This document shows positions 12,831 to 16,700 of a stretch of DNA of 16,700 nucleotides, piece after piece (position 1 is the first letter of the stretch; each line of letters starts with the position of its first letter). The notes beneath the pieces are model-generated. The model was given only the letters and a program-made list of their open reading frames with translations. It made no database searches and was not told where the DNA came from. The translations under genes were made by a program, and so were the position numbers. Source of the DNA: CAYIHX01 sp964363305 (GTDB lineage Bacteria; Bdellovibrionota; UBA1018); the NCBI GenBank assembly GCA_964363305.1, contig CAYIHX010000068.1, positions 1 through 16,700 of the forward strand, given 5' to 3'.

Positions 12831-14582
12831 TCAGAGTTGCTCAGTCTTGCTGCTGCCCATTCGAAATCCCTCGAGTTGGGTGAGAAGTGTTTCATACCGC
12901 TCCGAATAGGGTCGGTGGGAGCCATCGACTCGAGCGATGAACGCCTGTCTCACCGAGTGAAGCGCGATTTGCCCCGCCACGACGGCATGGTAGCTGCGGT
13001 ACCCCAGCACTTGACCCACGTAGCGGGCCACCTTGAGGCTGACTTGGTCCGTGCCCGGAGTGGCGAGATCCTCGTCGATGGCGCGAATAGCGGCGTTCGA
13101 CCACTGCCGGCTCGCCAGCAGCTGATGCGTGCGCGTCCGCGCGATGATCTCCTCCCGCGTCTCGGCATCCGGATGCGCGAAGTTCTTGAATTTTTTGGCA
13201 AGCCGCAGGTGGTCCTTTGGCAAGTCGCATTTGCGCCGAGGGTTGATGATCAGGCTGCCGAAGAAACCGAACGCGGATTCGAGAATGAGACGGTAGAAAT
13301 CCTCGCGATCCGCCTCGAAAAACGCCACCGAGCGTGACCGGGCGCGGAGAACATGAAGTGAAGCCATTTCTGCCGCAGCGTTGTAGCTTGGCGAGGCGAG
13401 ATAAGCGGTCGAAACGCGCGGCAAGTAGAAACGCTCGTTTCTGAGAATCAGGTCGCGAATGATCTTGAGCTCGCGTAGTTTGAAGTATCCGGTGGCGCGC
13501 AGGTCGTCGACAAAGTCGGCATCCTCGAGCGTCATGACGGAGAGCGTGCTGAAATCTGGCTTGGGTAACTCAAGAAACTCGGAGATAATTTCCCCGTAGA
13601 TGCGCACCGAGGACAGGTAGTCGACGCCGCCGCTCTCGCCTTCGATGTCGTCATCGCCGGGAAAGGTCTGGTGCGCTTCCCCTTCCGCCCAGTTGATGAG
13701 AGATTGCAGGCGGTTCCAGGGCGTGGCCGAGACGACGCAATAGGTGTCGCTTTTCAGTTTGAGCACGTTCACCTGGTGTTCGCGTCCTAAGCGGGCCAAG
13801 TCCCAGTACATGCGATCATTGTTCTGGTGGATCGAGATCGAGCGGAGGGCTCGCCCCAGGAAGCCACGCGATACTTCCGTCAACTGTCGCCCCAGGTGAT
13901 CGCGTGCGACATGCAGCTCGCCGTAGAGTACGATCATGCGTGGATTCTTTATTCCTTGCGCGCGCGCGTCGGCGAAAAAATCCGTGATGACGCCTGCCGC
14001 CCAGAGGTCGCGTGCGTGGAGGTCGGATGGGCGTCGCGCGTTCCGAAGCTGCGCGCTGACGGGTTGGCTGAGCTCTTTCGGGCGATTGAGGGCGATCAAG
14101 CGGACTTTGTTTTTACGGGCCCAATCGAAGATGGGGGCGTAGTGACGCCAGGGGAATCCCCATTCGGCGCGGTAGCGGATGGCTTGATGAAAGGAGTCGA
14201 GACTCATTTGCTCGGCTTGAAAACGATCGAGAGCCCACTGAAGGTGGGAGGGAATCATTTCCAACCCGATCGTCCAAATTTCGCCGGTATGGATCACCTC
14301 ACGGATCAGGCGGAGGGCGGTCTTCTGAGCCTGGTCAAAGGAGTGATAGTCGGCGATAAAAGTGACGTCACGGCCGCGGATCGAGGCAATCAACTCACTC
14401 TTGAGCGACATCGATTTTTTAGTGAGCTTGAATCCCCGGAAATCCCGGAGATAAGTCCGTTCGTAGCGTTTGATCGCGTCGGGAGTGCTCCCGAGCAGGC
14501 GATCCGCTTCGCCCTGAAGGTTTCGGTAGATCCTTTTCTGAAGCTGAAGCAGGCGCTGATGTTCAGGCTTCTTCTTCTTCAT
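12831..14582 (-). CDS. Large ChaN/TIKI-like domain protein with a unique C-terminal half
   Basis: A 583-residue protein. Residues about 70-235 resemble the ChaN/TIKI (haem-binding uptake, PF04187-type) fold: FIADYHSFDQAQ (75-86), IGLEMIPSHLQ (105-115), LSLDSFHQ, WRHYAPIFDWARKNKVRLIALN (145-166) and IVLYGELHVARDHL (217-230). These correspond to the His/Glu positions conserved in that superfamily, whose members are haem-linked lipoproteins or metalloproteases. This one has no signal peptide and starts with Lys-rich sequence, so it looks cytoplasmic, which is unusual. The remaining 350 residues have no fold I recognise. The start is ATG 14582, overlapping the upstream gene's TGA as ATGA; an in-frame TTG at 14612 is inside that gene. 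Domain assignment is moderately confident; activity is unknown. Confidence 0.75.
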   Translation of the reverse strand: MKKKKPEHQRLLQLQKRIYRNLQGEADRLLGSTPDAIKRYERTYLRDFRGFKLTKKSMSLKSELIASIRGRDVTFIADYHSFDQAQKTALRLIREVIHTGEIWTIGLEMIPSHLQWALDRFQAEQMSLDSFHQAIRYRAEWGFPWRHYAPIFDWARKNKVRLIALNRPKELSQPVSAQLRNARRPSDLHARDLWAAGVITDFFADARAQGIKNPRMIVLYGELHVARDHLGRQLTEVSRGFLGRALRSISIHQNNDRMYWDLARLGREHQVNVLKLKSDTYCVVSATPWNRLQSLINWAEGEAHQTFPGDDDIEGESGGVDYLSSVRIYGEIISEFLELPKPDFSTLSVMTLEDADFVDDLRATGYFKLRELKIIRDLILRNERFYLPRVSTAYLASPSYNAAAEMASLHVLRARSRSVAFFEADREDFYRLILESAFGFFGSLIINPRRKCDLPKDHLRLAKKFKNFAHPDAETREEIIARTRTHQLLASRQWSNAAIRAIDEDLATPGTDQVSLKVARYVGQVLGYRSYHAVVAGQIALHSVRQAFIARVDGSHRPYSERYETLLTQLEGFRMGSSKTEQL

Positions 14583-15355
14583 TGCTTCGGAAGGGTCCAC
14601 GTTTGCAGGCAACGAACCGGTGGCGCACCCCCCGTTTCTGACTCCTGAATTTGAGCGGCTGAGTTGATTTCATACGCGAAGCCGCGGATCCATTGACCGT
14701 CGATCGGGCAGAGATCATCGGCGATGGCCCGGGTTTCAGCGAAAGGACTGCGGTGAGGGCAGAGCAAAAGCTCGATCCGAAGTTCATCCGGCAATGCCCG
14801 CTGCGCTAAAATGGGCTTTTGCATGGAAAATGGAAAGATGGGGGCCAGCTTGAGCGCTTCGAACGCTTGTCGGAGATCTTGGCGGTCGAAGGAGGGCGAT
14901 TTCGACCAACGGATCTGCGCCGATTTCCGTCCCGCGCGCCAAGCGATCTGTTGGAGCAAGCCGCGCATGTCAGGCCAGTCTTTCTCGGGGGTTTCTTCGC
15001 GAATTCCAGACAAGGTCGCGGCTCGCACCACGTGGACGAGATTTTCAAGCCGTGCCAGGAGGTCTTCCGGTTGAGTGTCATCGAGCAGGTCGGTGAGGTA
15101 CTCTGACGTGGTGGGCGTGACGGCGAACGATTCGAGCAAGCCGAACAAGCCTCTCAGCTCCTCGGAGATTTTCTGATCGGGTTTGCGGCTCAGAAAGTGA
15201 GACGGCCGGTCAATCTTGAGCTCGGATAGCCAGTCGAGCGTGAGCTGGTGGAGTTCGATCAGGCTCTCGAACCACTTTCGGTGAGTCACCGAAATGCGGC
15301 GTTCGGTCCAGGGGGTATGCGCGGAAGAGAGGCTTCGGGTGAGGTCAGTATTCAC
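14579..15355 (-). CDS. Unknown 258-residue protein coupled to the ChaN-like gene
   Basis: I do not recognise this protein. It has no signal peptide or membrane segment. The N-terminal 120 residues look helical and acidic (including SEYLTDLLDDTQPEDLLARLENLVHVVRAAT). The C-terminal third is mixed and contains LLLCPHRSPFAETRAIADDLCPIDGQWIRGFAYEI, with two Cys 17 residues apart that could bind a metal. The start is GTG at 15355 with no clear Shine-Dalgarno sequence; an upstream alternative is not evident. Its TGA overlaps the ATG of the ChaN-like gene, so the two products are probably made in fixed ratio and may act together. Confidence 0.75.
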   Translation of the reverse strand: MNTDLTRSLSSAHTPWTERRISVTHRKWFESLIELHQLTLDWLSELKIDRPSHFLSRKPDQKISEELRGLFGLLESFAVTPTTSEYLTDLLDDTQPEDLLARLENLVHVVRAATLSGIREETPEKDWPDMRGLLQQIAWRAGRKSAQIRWSKSPSFDRQDLRQAFEALKLAPIFPFSMQKPILAQRALPDELRIELLLCPHRSPFAETRAIADDLCPIDGQWIRGFAYEINSAAQIQESETGGAPPVRCLQTWTLPKQ

Positions 15356-15389
15356 AGAAAGAAGAGTAACCCCGGCGCCTGGGGGCAGT

Positions 15390-16013
15390 CTAGCGCTTAC
15401 CTAAGTCGGTTCCGAAGCGAACGGTCAGCGATTCGGTGTTGCAGACCGATGAACTCGGGTAGAGCACGCATTCGCGAATGTCGATCTGGGACTGCGATGG
15501 CACAAAGGTGCTGCCGTTTTTCAAACTGAAGATCAGCTCAAAGATGAAAGGGTACTCGCTCAGCACGGTGGATGAGACGATGGCGGATGTCAGGCTGTAG
15601 ACGTAGATGGGGACGCCGTCGGTATCGTAGCCATTCAGGAGTCCGTTGATACCCACGCGGAGTTCGCCTCCGGTGTTGATGGTACCGAGGGGGCCGGAGG
15701 AGGAAAATTGGATCGTTCCGATCAGATTGCTGCCGGCGGTCGGACCACCGGGAGTCATGCTGATTGTGAAGGAGTAGGGCTGGCTTTGCTCGCCACCCGA
15801 TCCGTTGCTGCGGTAAACCGTGCCGCCATAGTTACCGAGGATGGCGTTGAGCGCGGAGCTGCTAGTGCCTCCCAAGGGGGTCAGAGTTTGTCCCGGGGTG
15901 GTCGGGAAGGTTCCGTTCGTCACCTGGGGTTGCGCGATCGGATCGGGGGCGCATCCGATCACGGTGAGCAGCGCGAAACTCAAGCTGGCTGATAGAATAA
16001 ATCGGTTCTTCAT
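15390..16013 (-). CDS. Predicted lipoprotein, unknown function
   Basis: A 207-residue protein with a type II signal peptide: MKNRF, hydrophobic core ILSASLSFALLTVI, then Gly-Cys with Cys21 as lipidation site. The residue after Cys is Ala, not Asp, so outer-membrane sorting would be expected by the E. coli rule. The mature part is rich in Gly, Ser and Thr with predicted beta strands. Two Cys near the C-terminus (IRECVLYPSSSVCN) could form a disulfide. No family was recognised. The ATG at 16013 has a purine-rich GAGAGGT about 10 nt upstream. It lies 34 bp before the unknown 258-residue gene in the same direction. Confidence 0.82.
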   Translation of the reverse strand: MKNRFILSASLSFALLTVIGCAPDPIAQPQVTNGTFPTTPGQTLTPLGGTSSSALNAILGNYGGTVYRSNGSGGEQSQPYSFTISMTPGGPTAGSNLIGTIQFSSSGPLGTINTGGELRVGINGLLNGYDTDGVPIYVYSLTSAIVSSTVLSEYPFIFELIFSLKNGSTFVPSQSQIDIRECVLYPSSSVCNTESLTVRFGTDLGKR

Positions 16014-16159
16014 AGGGGGGCTACCTCTCTCTTTTCTCTCAAGGTCTCAAGAAGGAGGGATGCGAGATCGGTGCCAGGTCGCACCGGACACGGGGCCTCC
16101 TTCATTCAGGGGAGAGGCCTAGCAGGTCGCTCAGTGATGTCTAAGAATCAGGCAGGTGC
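16014..16159. other. Intergenic region upstream of the lipoprotein gene
   Basis: A 146-bp gap between the HNH gene and the lipoprotein gene. It holds a CT-rich tract (about 16020-16045) and a weak inverted repeat GGCCTC/GAGGCC (16096-16101 with 16116-16121) with no T-run. I see no convincing promoter or terminator. Confidence 0.35.
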
Positions 16160-16700
16160 CTAGCGTCCTGGCTGAGAAAGGGGTTTTCGCAGCCTCCCGC
16201 CGAACTCCCAGCTCCCTTCGGCGGCGTTGTGAACGCGACAGGTGAGGATGAGGTTTTCTGCGGCGTGCGCCCCACCGCGTGCAAATGGCGCAAGGTGATG
16301 GACCTCAAGCGCGTGCCGGGATTCGCATCGCGCGCCGAGCCGATCGAACTCGCATCGCCCTCGGGCCCGCGCATAGACCAGGCGCCGAAGCGGCGCGGGG
16401 ATGTAGCGATTTCGGTGGGCCGGTGGGGGATTCGGAGCTGGGCGGCTCGGTTCGCGTGGGGTCGCTAAATGTGGGGAGGAAGGGGCGCCCGAGCGCGGCG
16501 GTGAAGAGGTCGTCCTCAAGCCCGGCCGGGAAGAACCGAGCGCGGGCCGCAGTGCGCCACGTGGCGCCGCGGGTGAAATTCCCGGACTCACGGCCGGAAC
16601 TCCCTCGCCCGAACTTTGCGCGGATATCGAACCCACCGATTCGGGTGGAAGTGTTTCTGGCACCGTCTGACTTCCTATTTTTTCGTTTTTGCTCTCGACC
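16160..16700 (-). CDS. HNH-domain endonuclease, C-terminal part (5' end outside window)
   Basis: The frame is open to the right edge, so the N-terminus is missing; a GTG at 16663 is possible but unsupported. The first 90 visible residues are Pro/Ser/Ala-rich low-complexity linker. The last 75 form an HNH domain: RYIPAPLRRLVYARARGRC, then Cys-x7-Cys (CEFDRLGARC), EVHHLAPFARGG, HAAENL and CRVHN. The His-His, Asn and final His of an active betabetaalpha-metal site are all present. Proteins with this C-terminal HNH and a variable N-terminal region occur in many copies in some predatory and actinobacterial genomes. A DNA or RNA target cannot be assigned. Confidence 0.8.
   Translation of the reverse strand, partial: VESKNEKIGSQTVPETLPPESVGSISAQSSGEGVPAVSPGISPAAPRGALRPALGSSRPGLRTTSSPPRSGAPSSPHLATPREPSRPAPNPPPAHRNRYIPAPLRRLVYARARGRCEFDRLGARCESRHALEVHHLAPFARGGAHAAENLILTCRVHNAAEGSWEFGGRLRKPLSQPGR

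Noticed and set aside
16061..16122. Short plus-strand ORF after AAGGAGGG near 16061
   Set aside because: The Shine-Dalgarno-like sequence touches the ATG, so the spacing is wrong, and the 20-residue product has no support.

Overview
The window is a high-GC bacterial chromosomal segment, probably a metagenome or draft assembly because a 10-N scaffold gap sits inside a gene. No rRNA, tRNA or CRISPR array is visible. Several features suggest a Gram-negative: a cell-wall amidase with an export signal, a predicted outer-membrane barrel ending in Phe, a lipoprotein and a family-9 glycosyltransferase. A textbook sigma-54 promoter, the HNH protein type and TCAGGCTCC palindromes make me think of Bdellovibrionota or another former deltaproteobacterial lineage. 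That placement is an inference, not a demonstrated result.

Left part (1-2620): the minus strand carries a truncated N-acetylmuramoyl-L-alanine amidase and a predicted secreted outer-membrane protein. A 17-bp perfect REP-like hairpin separates them. Upstream of the outer-membrane gene lie a 10-bp-arm palindrome and a compact element that folds as a three-way junction.

Middle part (2620-9600): the adenine glycosylase gene mutY is flanked by two different PIN-toxin modules. One is RHH antitoxin plus VapC on the minus strand; the other is Phd-type antitoxin plus VapC on the plus strand. Each antitoxin has a strong promoter with a palindrome embedded in it and almost no leader. Each toxin starts with a non-ATG codon inside a 4-base overlap with its antitoxin. 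Next come pyk and mutS on the minus strand, coupled by a TTGA overlap. MutY and MutS both act in mismatch or oxidative DNA repair, so the segment is a repair neighbourhood interrupted by toxin-antitoxin loci.

Right part (9600-16700): a sigma-54 promoter drives a 680-residue, Trp- and Cys-free coiled-coil protein, possibly through a 7-codon leader ORF. Its stop codon overlaps that of a convergent minus-strand cluster. In transcription order that cluster is a truncated HNH protein, a lipoprotein, an unknown 258-residue protein coupled by ATGA to a large ChaN/TIKI-like protein, and a GT9 glycosyltransferase.

No intergenic stretch exceeds 300 bases. The observations I rate most highly are the sigma-54/coiled-coil unit, the ChaN-like two-gene unit, the leaderless toxin-antitoxin promoters, the three-way-junction element and the evidence that the N gap in mutY is an assembly artefact.
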